NCBI RefSeq assembly: GCF_040364665.1
Contig: NZ_BAABWX010000008.1
Span: forward strand, 10,750 to 74,749
From: Cognatishimia sp. WU-CL00825
Lineage (GTDB): Bacteria; Pseudomonadota; Alphaproteobacteria; Rhodobacterales; Rhodobacteraceae
Reading direction: 5' to 3'
DNA length: 64,000 nt
Position numbers and translations under genes: made by a program. The notes under the pieces were generated by a model. It was given only the letters and a program-made list of their open reading frames with translations. It ran no database searches and had not been told where the DNA came from. Positions 26,001 through 33,844 of the stretch are shown here, in pieces (positions within the stretch are counted from its first letter, which is position 1; each line of letters opens with the position of its first letter).

Positions 26001-26261
26001 ATGCCTGACCCCTTTGGCACCCATAGTCCCGGTCTTGAAAGCCCGGCCTCTGATATCTTTTCCATTCTGCCAAACGACGGGGTCGACCTGACAACGGCCA
26101 CCCGCGCCATCAATGTGGCGCAATCGGGCATGGTGCGGATCCAAACCGTTGGCGGCAGCACCGCCACGCTTTATGTGGCCGCAGGCATTGCCTTTCCGGT
26201 GCGGGCCCGCCGCGTTCTGGCCACGGGCACCGATGCCACTGGCATCGTGGGGCTGTTTTAA
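26001..26261 (+). CDS. Head-spike base-like protein (Rcc01079/GhsA family)
   Basis: An 86-aa protein with the pattern of the spike base family named after RCAP_rcc01079 of the Rhodobacter capsulatus gene transfer agent (GTA). It opens DPFGTHSPGLESPASDIF, then TPNDG-like ILPNDGVDLTTATRAINV, and closes FPVRARRVLATGTDATGIV. In the GTA this small protein forms the base that fixes a spike on the capsid and is needed for binding to capsular polysaccharide. ATG 26001 has AAGGAG at ideal spacing; a longer frame to 25827 is rejected. The stop overlaps the next ATG (TAATG), so the two are translated together. The family assignment is from memory of its sequence pattern. Confidence 0.75.
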   Translation: MPDPFGTHSPGLESPASDIFSILPNDGVDLTTATRAINVAQSGMVRIQTVGGSTATLYVAAGIAFPVRARRVLATGTDATGIVGLF

Positions 26262-27577
26262 TGCAGATCACCGTGGGATTGGGGCTGGGCAGCACCGCGC
26301 TGACCGGGCCGGGGGCCGCCCCCAACATGGGCCTGGTCAAACCACAGAACCTTTATACAGCAGCCCAGGCGGATTTTTCTGAAACCGCCCATATCAATCT
26401 GCGCGGCAATTGGACGGTGGCCCAGGGGGATCTGCAACAGATCACCGGCAATGGCAGCATGAATGATGTGCGCATGGATCTGGATACGCCCATTGTGGCG
26501 GGCCATCCCCATATTGCGCTTTGGCAGGCCGTGCCGGGCACCACTGGCACCTATCGCAGTCAATATGGCGGCGATGGCTCTTTATCTGGTGTCACCCTGT
26601 CGGGCGATGATCTGCGCCCCAAGTTTCACTGGACCCCAGCAGGCGATATCACCGGCAATTACACCCGCTATGGCTGGAACCCCACCCATGATGCTCTGGA
26701 TCTGCAGATCACCGATGTGGCGCTTTATGATCTGGCCACGGTAGACCCCAATACGGTGGCTTGTGATGTGGTGCTGTGTTTGGGCGACAGCAATATGGGC
26801 AACGCTGTGTCTGATCTGGTGACTGACGCCAATCTGACCACGGCCTTTGATCCGCGTGTCTGGTATATGCCCAGCCTGCGCATGTCACCCTATGCGTTTA
26901 ACAACACTTATAGTCTGCGCCATGTGCCCCAGCCCTGTATCGAACCGGTGCAGGCCAGCAGCGGGGCCGCACGCATGTCACCCCTGCAAGCCTTTGGCGC
27001 GCAATTTGCCCCCTATGCCACAGAGCGCGGCCGGCCTGTGCTGCTGTTGTCCCTTGGGGATGCGGGCGCGGGATTAAATGGCAGCGAAGACTGGCGCAAA
27101 TCCTCAGGCGTGGCGGTGACCGGTGGGCGCATGTATGGCGAAATGCTGGCCATGGTGGCGGCGCTGCAGGCGCTTGGCCCGGCCCATCAGATCGTTGGGG
27201 CCATTGTGTCGATTGGGGCCAATGACACCACCGGGGCTGATTATAACACGGTCTGGGTGCCGCAAGCGACGCAATTTGTGGCAGATCTGCGGGCTGAACC
27301 GAGCCTAAACAACGCCAACTTGCCAATCGTTTGGCTGACACCAGGCAGTCACTATGAGCCGATTTCCGGCGAAGACCGGGGCGCACGCATGATTGCTGCG
27401 ATTGAAACTTTGGACCAAGACAGCGGGTCCGCCCAGGCCATCACCGGGCTCAAATCTGTCCGGCCGCCCAATGGCAATCAACTGACCCCAGGTGACGCCA
27501 GCGATCCGCATTTCAACGCCACAGGCATGCAGGCCAATGGGACTGTGATGGCAGATATGTTGCGGGGAATGCTATAA
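26261..27577 (+). CDS. Head-spike fibre-like protein with SGNH-esterase signature (GhsB-like)
   Basis: A 438-aa protein coupled to the spike-base gene. The N-terminal 165 residues are beta-rich and lack a signal peptide. From residue 170 an SGNH hydrolase pattern is clear: block I VLCLGDSNMG (Ser177), a Gly block LLLSLGDAGAG, block III SIGANDTTG (Asn321), and block V ASDPHFNATG (Asp415, His417). This predicts a serine esterase able to remove O-acetyl groups from a polysaccharide. In the R. capsulatus GTA the partner of the spike base is the spike fibre GhsB (Rcc01080), a host-polysaccharide-binding protein. Position and coupling suggest the same pair here. No capsid, portal or terminase genes are nearby. 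Confidence 0.7.
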   Translation: MQITVGLGLGSTALTGPGAAPNMGLVKPQNLYTAAQADFSETAHINLRGNWTVAQGDLQQITGNGSMNDVRMDLDTPIVAGHPHIALWQAVPGTTGTYRSQYGGDGSLSGVTLSGDDLRPKFHWTPAGDITGNYTRYGWNPTHDALDLQITDVALYDLATVDPNTVACDVVLCLGDSNMGNAVSDLVTDANLTTAFDPRVWYMPSLRMSPYAFNNTYSLRHVPQPCIEPVQASSGAARMSPLQAFGAQFAPYATERGRPVLLLSLGDAGAGLNGSEDWRKSSGVAVTGGRMYGEMLAMVAALQALGPAHQIVGAIVSIGANDTTGADYNTVWVPQATQFVADLRAEPSLNNANLPIVWLTPGSHYEPISGEDRGARMIAAIETLDQDSGSAQAITGLKSVRPPNGNQLTPGDASDPHFNATGMQANGTVMADMLRGML

Positions 27578-27628
27578 GTAACATAAGATAGATTACGCGC
27601 AACACTATCTGCAGCCTGAAACCGGTGC

Positions 27629-28639
27629 TCAGATCTTAAAATAGTCTCTATACCAGCCCACAAAGGCTGCGACGCCTTCGGGAACCTCGGTGCTGGGCGC
27701 ATAGCCTGTGAGGCTGTTCAACAAAGAGGTATCCGCCCAGGTGGCTGGCACATCGCCGGGCTGCATCGCCATCATATTACATTGGGCTTTGCGCCCCAGC
27801 GCTGTTTCCAAGGCACGGATGAAATCCATCAACTGCGTGGGTTTAGAGTTGCCGATATTCACCACCCGGTGCGGAGCCACAGGCGACAGGCTGTCATACC
27901 CCCCCACACTGTCAGTGCCCGGAGGCACATCCATCAGCTGACGCATGCCCTCGACGATATCATCCACATAGGTGAAATCACGCTGCATATCGCCGCCATT
28001 ATACACGTCAATCGCCTCGCCGTTCAAAATCGCCTTGGTGAATTTAAACAGCGCCATATCGGGCCGTCCCCATGGGCCATAGACCGTGAAAAACCGCAGC
28101 ATGGTGATCGGCAGATCATAGAGATGCGCATAGGAATGGCTCATCGCCTCATTGGCCATTTTGGTGGCCGCATAAAACGACATCTGCGCGCTTGTCTTAT
28201 CGGTCTCGCGATAGGGCATCTGGGTATTGGCCCCATAGGCTGACGAGGTCGAGGCCATCAGCATATGTTTGGGCGGATGGGCGCGGGCGGCCTCGATCAG
28301 CTCAAACACCCCCATCAGATTGGCCTCGGCATAGGCGCGCGGGTTGTCGATCGAATAGCGCACCCCGGCCTGGGCGGCGAGATGGATCACCGCCTCAAAG
28401 CCATGGGTCGCAAACAGATCCAGCAACAGGCCCGGTGTTTCCACCTTGCCGGTGATGGCGGTGAAATCCGCATGTGGGGTCAGTTGATCCAAACGTGCCT
28501 GTTTCAGCGCCGGGTCATAATAGTCATTCAGACTGTCGACCCCCACCACCAAATAGCCATCCGCCAGCAGACGCTGACACATATGAAAACCAATAAACCC
28601 GGCCGCGCCGGTCACCAAGACGGAAGGTTTTTCAGCCAC
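27629..28639 (-). CDS. UDP-glucuronate 4-epimerase
   Basis: Converts UDP-glucuronate to UDP-galacturonate, an acidic building block. An extended short-chain dehydrogenase of 336 aa with the NAD-binding motif VLVTGAAGFIGFHM, the catalytic Ser/Tyr/Lys set (STSSAYGA ... YAATK), and the subfamily hallmark MLRFFTVYGPWGRPDMALFKF of LpsL/GAE-type epimerases. The start is GTG at 28639, supported by AAAAGGAG upstream. It is the last gene of kdsD-kdsB-kdsA-epimerase, so GalA and Kdo are made together, probably for the Kps-type capsule. It is convergent with the spike-like pair. Confidence 0.9.
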   Translation of the reverse strand: MAEKPSVLVTGAAGFIGFHMCQRLLADGYLVVGVDSLNDYYDPALKQARLDQLTPHADFTAITGKVETPGLLLDLFATHGFEAVIHLAAQAGVRYSIDNPRAYAEANLMGVFELIEAARAHPPKHMLMASTSSAYGANTQMPYRETDKTSAQMSFYAATKMANEAMSHSYAHLYDLPITMLRFFTVYGPWGRPDMALFKFTKAILNGEAIDVYNGGDMQRDFTYVDDIVEGMRQLMDVPPGTDSVGGYDSLSPVAPHRVVNIGNSKPTQLMDFIRALETALGRKAQCNMMAMQPGDVPATWADTSLLNSLTGYAPSTEVPEGVAAFVGWYRDYFKI

Positions 28640-28656
28640 GTTAGGCTCCTTTTGAC

Positions 28657-29484
28657 TTACAGCTCCTTGCGCAGCGCATCAAAGGCGCGCAGCTCGCTGA
28701 TCAGATCTGCCATTTGATCCACCGGGATCATATTGGGGCCGTCGCTTGGGGCCTGATCCGGGTCTTGGTGGGTTTCAATAAACAGCGCAGACACGCCCAC
28801 AGCACAGGCCGCCCGCGCCAAAACCGGGGCAAATTCACGTTGCCCGCCCGAGGTTGTCCCCTGACCACCCGGCTGTTGCACCGAATGGGTCACGTCAAAC
28901 ACCACCGGATAGCCGGTGGCGGCCATGGTCGGCAGCCCGCGAAAATCGCTGACCAACGTGTTATAGCCAAAGGATGTGCCGCGATCACACAGCATGATGT
29001 TTTCATTGCCGGTGCTGGCGATTTTTTCCGCCACATTGCCCATGTCCCAAGGGGCCAGAAACTGCCCCTTTTTGACATTGATCGCAGCACCAGTTTGACC
29101 CGCGGCCAGCAGTAAATCGGTCTGGCGGCACAAAAACGCCGGGATCTGGATGACATCACAGACCTCGGCGGCGGGCGCGCACTGATCGGCCGTATGCACA
29201 TCGGTCAGGATCGGGCAGCCAAACTCAGCTTTGATCTGGCCCAAGATCTTAAGACCCTCATCCATGCCCAAACCCCGTTGGGTGGTGATCGAGCTGCGGT
29301 TGGCCTTGTCGTAGCTGGCTTTGAAAATGAACTCTGTGCCAGAGACCGCGCAGGCCTCGGCGATCTTTTCGGCCATCATGCGCGCATGATCCAGACTTTC
29401 CAGCTGGCACGGTCCGGTGATCAGCGCAAAGGGATTGGGGCCGCCAATTGCGATGTCACCGATGGTTACGATTTTCTCTTGCAT
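28657..29484 (-). CDS. kdsA: 3-deoxy-8-phosphooctulonate (Kdo-8-P) synthase
   Basis: Condenses arabinose-5-phosphate with phosphoenolpyruvate to Kdo-8-phosphate in the cytosol. The typical KdsA blocks are present: [101 protein letters not shown]. At about 275 aa it is full length. The ATG at 29484 overlaps the kdsB stop as TGATG; a GTG immediately upstream is possible. A second, chromosomal copy for lipopolysaccharide would be expected, so this one probably serves the capsule. Confidence 0.95.
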   Translation of the reverse strand: MQEKIVTIGDIAIGGPNPFALITGPCQLESLDHARMMAEKIAEACAVSGTEFIFKASYDKANRSSITTQRGLGMDEGLKILGQIKAEFGCPILTDVHTADQCAPAAEVCDVIQIPAFLCRQTDLLLAAGQTGAAINVKKGQFLAPWDMGNVAEKIASTGNENIMLCDRGTSFGYNTLVSDFRGLPTMAATGYPVVFDVTHSVQQPGGQGTTSGGQREFAPVLARAACAVGVSALFIETHQDPDQAPSDGPNMIPVDQMADLISELRAFDALRKEL

Positions 29485-30275
29485 CACAGATCCTTCAATA
29501 CGCTTTCAATCCGGGGCACGTCCTCGGGGTTATTAAGCTCCCAGAACACCCGGCCTTTGCCCTGCACAATCACGCAGCGCAGCTTGGTGTCATTGACCAG
29601 AAACCGCAGCTGTTCGAGCCCCTCAAGGGTCTCAAGCGCACTCACTGGCCAGCTGGTATAGGCGGCCAAAGCCTCGGGGCGATAGGCATAGACACCGACG
29701 TGATGATAGACCGGAATATCTGTTTCGGGCACTTTATCAGGGTCTATAAAGGGCAAAACCTCTTTGGAAAAATACAGCGCATGGCCCTTGGCGTTAAACA
29801 CCGCTGTGGTGCCGCCGACGCGGCCAGCTTTGCGGTCTTCGGTAAAATGGCCATAGGTCAGCGGGTCACATTGCAACACAGGCGTCGCCACCTGCGCCTC
29901 GGGGTCAGCTTTCATGGCGGCGATCAGATCTTCGACAAACCAAGCCGGTGTCAGCGGCGCATCGCCCTGCAGGTTCACAATCAGATCGGCCTGAATGTCA
30001 GCCCTGGCCAAAGCATCCGCACAGCGCGCAGTGCCGTTTTCACAGGCCTCTGAGGTCATGATGACATCGGCGCCAAAATCCTCGGCCGCCGCTTTGATGC
30101 GCGCATCATCGGTGGCGACATAAACCCCATCGACACCTTTGACGCCCATCGCGGCTTCCCAGCTCATGCGGATCAGGCTTTTGCGGCTGCCATCGGGCAG
30201 GGTCAGTTCTGCCAGAGGTTTGCCGGGATAGCGCGTCGAGGCATAACGCGCGGGAATGATAATAACTGTTTTCAT
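29484..30275 (-). CDS. kdsB: CMP-Kdo synthetase (3-deoxy-manno-octulosonate cytidylyltransferase)
   Basis: Activates Kdo with CTP to CMP-Kdo for glycosyl transfer. Motifs: [17 protein letters not shown] with the nucleotide-binding PAR and [35 protein letters not shown] with the metal-binding Asp, [12 protein letters not shown] and LEQLRFL. The length of 263 aa is normal. In group 2 capsule loci this is KpsU. Its ATG overlaps the kdsD stop (ATGA). Confidence 0.94.
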   Translation of the reverse strand: MKTVIIIPARYASTRYPGKPLAELTLPDGSRKSLIRMSWEAAMGVKGVDGVYVATDDARIKAAAEDFGADVIMTSEACENGTARCADALARADIQADLIVNLQGDAPLTPAWFVEDLIAAMKADPEAQVATPVLQCDPLTYGHFTEDRKAGRVGGTTAVFNAKGHALYFSKEVLPFIDPDKVPETDIPVYHHVGVYAYRPEALAAYTSWPVSALETLEGLEQLRFLVNDTKLRCVIVQGKGRVFWELNNPEDVPRIESVLKDL

Positions 30276-31270
30276 GCGATACCTGCGCGCAAAAGATCAT
30301 GGATATGCAGAATGCCAACGGGGCGGCCTGCGTCATCGGTCACCGCAAGGGCCCCGATTTTACGGTCATTCAGAATGGCCAACGCCTGCGCACCCAACAG
30401 CTCTGGCTGCACGGTTACAGGCTCTGTATTGGCGATTTCACCGGCGGTCTTGCCCATCAACACATCCATGTTGCGGCGCAAATCCCCATCCGAAATCACG
30501 CCTTTCAGCCGCCCGTCTTCCAGCACCAGCGCCACGCCAAAGCCTTTGGAGGTCATGGTCAGCAACACATCCGACATCGGCGCATCTGCGGCGACAATCG
30601 GCAGACGATCCGCCCCATGCATGACGTCTTGCACGCGGGTCAGCTGGCTGCCCAGCTTACCGCCCGGATGAAACACATGAAATTCATCAGCGCTAAAGCC
30701 GCGTTGTTCCATCACCGCCACCGACAGCGCATCCCCCAAAGCCAATGTCAAAGTGGTCGAGGTGGTTGGGGCTTTGCCAATCGTGCAAACCTCGGGAATT
30801 TTCGGCAGAGCCAGGCGGTAATCCGCGGCCTGCATCAAGGTGCTGTCAGGATTGGATGAAATCGCAATCAGCGGAATGTTAAAGCGCCGGGTATAAAGCG
30901 TGATGTCGCGCAGCTCGGCGGTTTCGCCAGAATTTGAGATCAGAATACACAGGTCATGGCGCGTGACCATGCCCAGATCCCCATGGCTGGCCTCGGCCCC
31001 ATGCACAAAATAGCTGGGCGTGCCGGTGCTGGCAAAAGTGGCGGCAATCTTACGGCCAATATGACCGGATTTTCCGACACCCGACACCACAACGCGGCCC
31101 TTGATTTCAAGGATCCGCTGCACCGCTTGGACAAAATCTCCAGGCAAATTCTGCGCCATCTGCTGCAGCGCGGCGGCTTCTTTTTCCAGCACAGATTGTG
31201 CGACCCGGGTCACCGCTTGCGCATTCAGGTGTGCCGAATTTCCCGGCCCTGCTTCACTCAACACAGACAT
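30272..31270 (-). CDS. kdsD: D-arabinose-5-phosphate isomerase (KdsD/KpsF)
   Basis: Makes arabinose-5-phosphate from ribulose-5-phosphate, the entry step to Kdo. It has an N-terminal SIS domain (about residues 45-190: VVVSGVGKSGHIGRKIAATF, SEAS-like GAEASHGDLGM, LILISNSGET-type CILISNSGETAEL). Two CBS domains follow (about 210-333). Length is 332 aa from ATG 31270; a GTG one codon earlier is also possible. It is the first gene of the Kdo operon. No Kdo-8-P phosphatase (kdsC) is present here, so a chromosomal one must complete the pathway. Confidence 0.94.
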   Translation of the reverse strand: MSVLSEAGPGNSAHLNAQAVTRVAQSVLEKEAAALQQMAQNLPGDFVQAVQRILEIKGRVVVSGVGKSGHIGRKIAATFASTGTPSYFVHGAEASHGDLGMVTRHDLCILISNSGETAELRDITLYTRRFNIPLIAISSNPDSTLMQAADYRLALPKIPEVCTIGKAPTTSTTLTLALGDALSVAVMEQRGFSADEFHVFHPGGKLGSQLTRVQDVMHGADRLPIVAADAPMSDVLLTMTSKGFGVALVLEDGRLKGVISDGDLRRNMDVLMGKTAGEIANTEPVTVQPELLGAQALAILNDRKIGALAVTDDAGRPVGILHIHDLLRAGIA

Positions 31271-31356
31271 CACTGACCTCTTTCATCGCTTCTCAGAGTT
31301 CTGCCTCGTGGTAGCAGTCACCAGAAATGACCACAACAAACAATCCAAGCCTTCCC

Positions 31357-31373
31357 CCATTGCCGCGCAATGG
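31357..31373. promoter_or_regulatory. Inverted repeat between kdsD and the export lipoprotein gene
   Basis: CCATTGC (31357-31363) and GCAATGG (31367-31373) are a perfect 7-bp inverted repeat with three bases between. They lie in the 210-bp divergent promoter region of the Kdo operon and the Wza/KpsD-like gene. A shared operator for both directions is plausible. The half-site GCAATG also occurs at the ends of the parS-like palindrome at 57780-57807, probably by chance. Confidence 0.3.
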
Positions 31374-31483
31374 ACCTGAAACCCACACCCCGGCAGATGA
31401 TCTTTTGAAACAGAGTTTTTAGCCTGTCCATGACGCGCCCGCCTCGCTAGAAGGAAGCAAATAACTTTCTTCGGCGGATCCTT

Positions 31484-32590
31484 GTGACGTTCTTTTTCAA
31501 AATCTTTGCACTTTGCATATCCCTTGCAACATTGACCGGATGTGCCATCCCACGCGGGGCGGCATTGTCAGATGAAATCCTGAAAGAACAAGATGCCGCC
31601 GACCCGGCCTATCAGGTTGTCACGGTGTCGCAGGACAATATCCAGCGTCTGATGGCCTGGCCAGAAACCGGCAACAGCTTTCGGTGGATCAACAAAAGAA
31701 ATGGGCCTGCCAGCCCGCTGATCCGCACCGGAGACCGCATCACCGTCTCTATCTGGGACAATCAAAGCAACTCATTGTTGACCGCGCCCTCATCCAAGCA
31801 AGCCACCCTGCCCGATCTGGAAGTCTCCCCCACCGGCAAGATCTTCATCCCCTATCTTGGAGATGTCGAAATCCGCAATATGACACCAGATCAGGCCCGG
31901 CAAAAAATCCAATTTGCCCTAGAGGCCATTGTGCCCTCCGCACAGGTGCAAATGAACCTTGTCGCCGGGCAACAGAACTCGGTTGATCTGATCAGCGGTG
32001 TCGCCCGCCCCGGCACCTATCCACTGCCCAATCGCAATTACGCCCTGCTCAGCCTGATCGCGCAAAGCGGCGGCATTCAATCCACATTGCGCAATCCGGT
32101 TGTCCGGTTGATCCGCCAAGGCAAACGCTATGAAATTCCGGTTGACCAACTGAAGTCAGACCCGAAATTTGACATCACTTTGCGCGGAAACGACAAGGTT
32201 TTGATCGAGCAAGACACCCGCTATTTCACCGCGCTGGGGGCCACTGGCCGAGAAGAGCTGGTCCATTTCCCGCGGGCTAACGTCACCGCACTCGAAGCCA
32301 TGTCGATGATTGGCGGCCTGTCAGATCAACGGGCAAACCTGAATGCTGTTCTGCTGCTGAGAGACTATTCTAAGGCCGATATCAAGCCCAACGGCCCGCA
32401 AAAGCAGCAGGTGGTGTTTGTGTTTGATCTCACCTCGGCAGACGGGCTCTTTGCCGCCCGCAAGTTCCACATCCAACCGCAAGACACGCTCTTGGCGACC
32501 GAAACCGTGATCACATCAGCCCGCACCGTGCTGGGCGTGATTGGGGCGGCGATCGGGGTAAGCAATGCCGCCAGCAATCTGGTGAACTAG
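31484..32590 (+). CDS. Capsule polysaccharide export lipoprotein (Wza/KpsD-like)
   Basis: An outer-membrane polysaccharide export protein of 368 aa. The signal peptide ends in the lipobox LTGC (FKIFALCISLATLTGC), so it is a lipoprotein. The poly-export domain reads LIRTGDRITVSIWDN ... LEVSPTGKIFIPYLGDVEIRN. SLBB domains follow (VDLISGVARPGTYPLPNRNY; ALGATGREELVHFPRANVTAL). The C-terminus is amphipathic, as for the barrel-forming helix. The start is GTG at 31484, and a longer leader with AAGGAAG lies 30 bases upstream. Lying next to the Kdo operon, it is probably the exit channel for the KpsMTE transporter encoded 18 kb away, while ExoF serves the EPS. Confidence 0.88.
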   Translation: MTFFFKIFALCISLATLTGCAIPRGAALSDEILKEQDAADPAYQVVTVSQDNIQRLMAWPETGNSFRWINKRNGPASPLIRTGDRITVSIWDNQSNSLLTAPSSKQATLPDLEVSPTGKIFIPYLGDVEIRNMTPDQARQKIQFALEAIVPSAQVQMNLVAGQQNSVDLISGVARPGTYPLPNRNYALLSLIAQSGGIQSTLRNPVVRLIRQGKRYEIPVDQLKSDPKFDITLRGNDKVLIEQDTRYFTALGATGREELVHFPRANVTALEAMSMIGGLSDQRANLNAVLLLRDYSKADIKPNGPQKQQVVFVFDLTSADGLFAARKFHIQPQDTLLATETVITSARTVLGVIGAAIGVSNAASNLVN

Positions 32591-32627
32591 CGCCGCCCAC
32601 GCCCAGACATCCCGCCAGATGGCCGCC

Positions 32628-33710
32628 TCAGAACCAGCGGCCGATGGCCATATAGTCTGTCGCCACATCAACCGTGGCGCTTGCGGCCCGCCAGAACCGG
32701 GGGGTAAACCCGGTTGCCGTCAGCGCCGCATGCCCGATTGGCAGCGCGTCTGCTGTGCCCAGATCCCCCCCCGACAGTGTCAGCCGCGGTGGGGCTGAAA
32801 ACCCGGTTGCAAACAAGCGGGTCGCGCCGCTGTCTGATCGATAGCCACCGGCAAATCCAACCGTGATATCAACCGCGGCCGCCGTGTATTCTCCGGCACA
32901 GATCTGGGTGCCATCTGCAAAGCGCAAGTAGCTGCCGTTGGCATTGCTGCCGCTTTCCAACAGGGCCCCCGTGGGCACCCCGGCGTTCTCTGACACAGGC
33001 CCCAGAATATTGCCCGGCCCATATCCCCAGTCTGCGCGCATCAATCGTCCGGCGGAAAAATCAGCGGAATCCTGTTGCACCGCGGCCCCAGAAACATGCG
33101 CCGTTGTGGCGTCAAATCGCAGGGCTTCGGTCCAGACGCTGCCATCGGGGCTGATCTTAATGGCCAGATCTTCATTGCCTGCCAGCCCCAGCTCGGCGCG
33201 CCCTGACCAATTGCTTTGAAACACCAAGCTGGCCGTATCCGTTGCCGTGGCTTTATTTAAACGCATGCGATGATCTGACCCCGCATGGGTAAACAGGCTG
33301 CCCGCGGCCCCCACCGCCAGACGGTCCGCCGCGCTGGCCGTGGCATTCACCCCCAATTGGTCAAAGCGATCACGGGGTGCCGCCCAACTGCCCGCCGCAA
33401 AGACCAGCTGTAGCCCCTCGTTTTGCACAAAGACCCGCCAGCCTTCTTGGGGGGGCAGAAACAGCCACCCTGTGCCCTGCCAGACCGCAATGCTATTGTC
33501 TTGCGAAGCCCAGGCTCCCACAGCCCCCACCGCCACAAGATGGCCCGCCCCTGCTGTGGGCGCAGCGGGGGGTTGGGTGCGGTCACGGTCCAACACAACC
33601 GGCTGCACCAAAGCATCCAGCACCTCTAGGGCCGTATTATGGGTCACATGTTTTTGCGCCTGCGCCGGCTGAATGAACGGCAGGGCAAGACGGGGCGAAG
33701 TCTCTGGCAT
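32628..33710 (-). CDS. DUF2793 protein, phage/GTA tail-fibre-like
   Basis: A 360-aa protein whose first 110 residues fit DUF2793: SPRLALPFIQPAQAQKHVTHN, ALEVLDALVQPVVL, then GHLVAVGAVGAWASQDNSIAVWQGTGWLFLPPQEGWR. This module is frequent in Rhodobacterales prophages. In R. capsulatus the GTA tail-fibre gene outside the main cluster (rcc00171) is, as I recall, of this kind. The rest is beta-rich with short repeats like phage fibre shafts, and ends in a small C-terminal domain (ATDYMAIGRWF). ATG 33710 has GGAGA upstream. It is convergent with the export lipoprotein gene. With the spike pair 5 kb away it is the second virion-adsorption-like element in a plasmid without virion genes. Confidence 0.75.
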   Translation of the reverse strand: MPETSPRLALPFIQPAQAQKHVTHNTALEVLDALVQPVVLDRDRTQPPAAPTAGAGHLVAVGAVGAWASQDNSIAVWQGTGWLFLPPQEGWRVFVQNEGLQLVFAAGSWAAPRDRFDQLGVNATASAADRLAVGAAGSLFTHAGSDHRMRLNKATATDTASLVFQSNWSGRAELGLAGNEDLAIKISPDGSVWTEALRFDATTAHVSGAAVQQDSADFSAGRLMRADWGYGPGNILGPVSENAGVPTGALLESGSNANGSYLRFADGTQICAGEYTAAAVDITVGFAGGYRSDSGATRLFATGFSAPPRLTLSGGDLGTADALPIGHAALTATGFTPRFWRAASATVDVATDYMAIGRWF

Positions 33711-33794
33711 GATCTGTCTCCGATAGGGTCCGCATCAGCCTATGAAGAAGGCCCTAACAAGCCCTGAGACCCCCGCACGACCCCGCCGCAACGC

Positions 33795-33819
33795 AAAACA
33801 GGGCCCCGCAGGGCCCTGT
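33795..33819 (-). terminator. Terminator after the RTX protease gene
   Basis: ACAGGGCCC (33798-33806) pairs perfectly with GGGCCCTGT (33811-33819) around CGCA. On the minus strand a short T-run follows (AAAA at 33795-33798). It lies 26 bases after the stop of the protease gene. Confidence 0.75.
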
Positions 33820-33844
33820 CATAGACATTCCATTGGTGGGGGAA

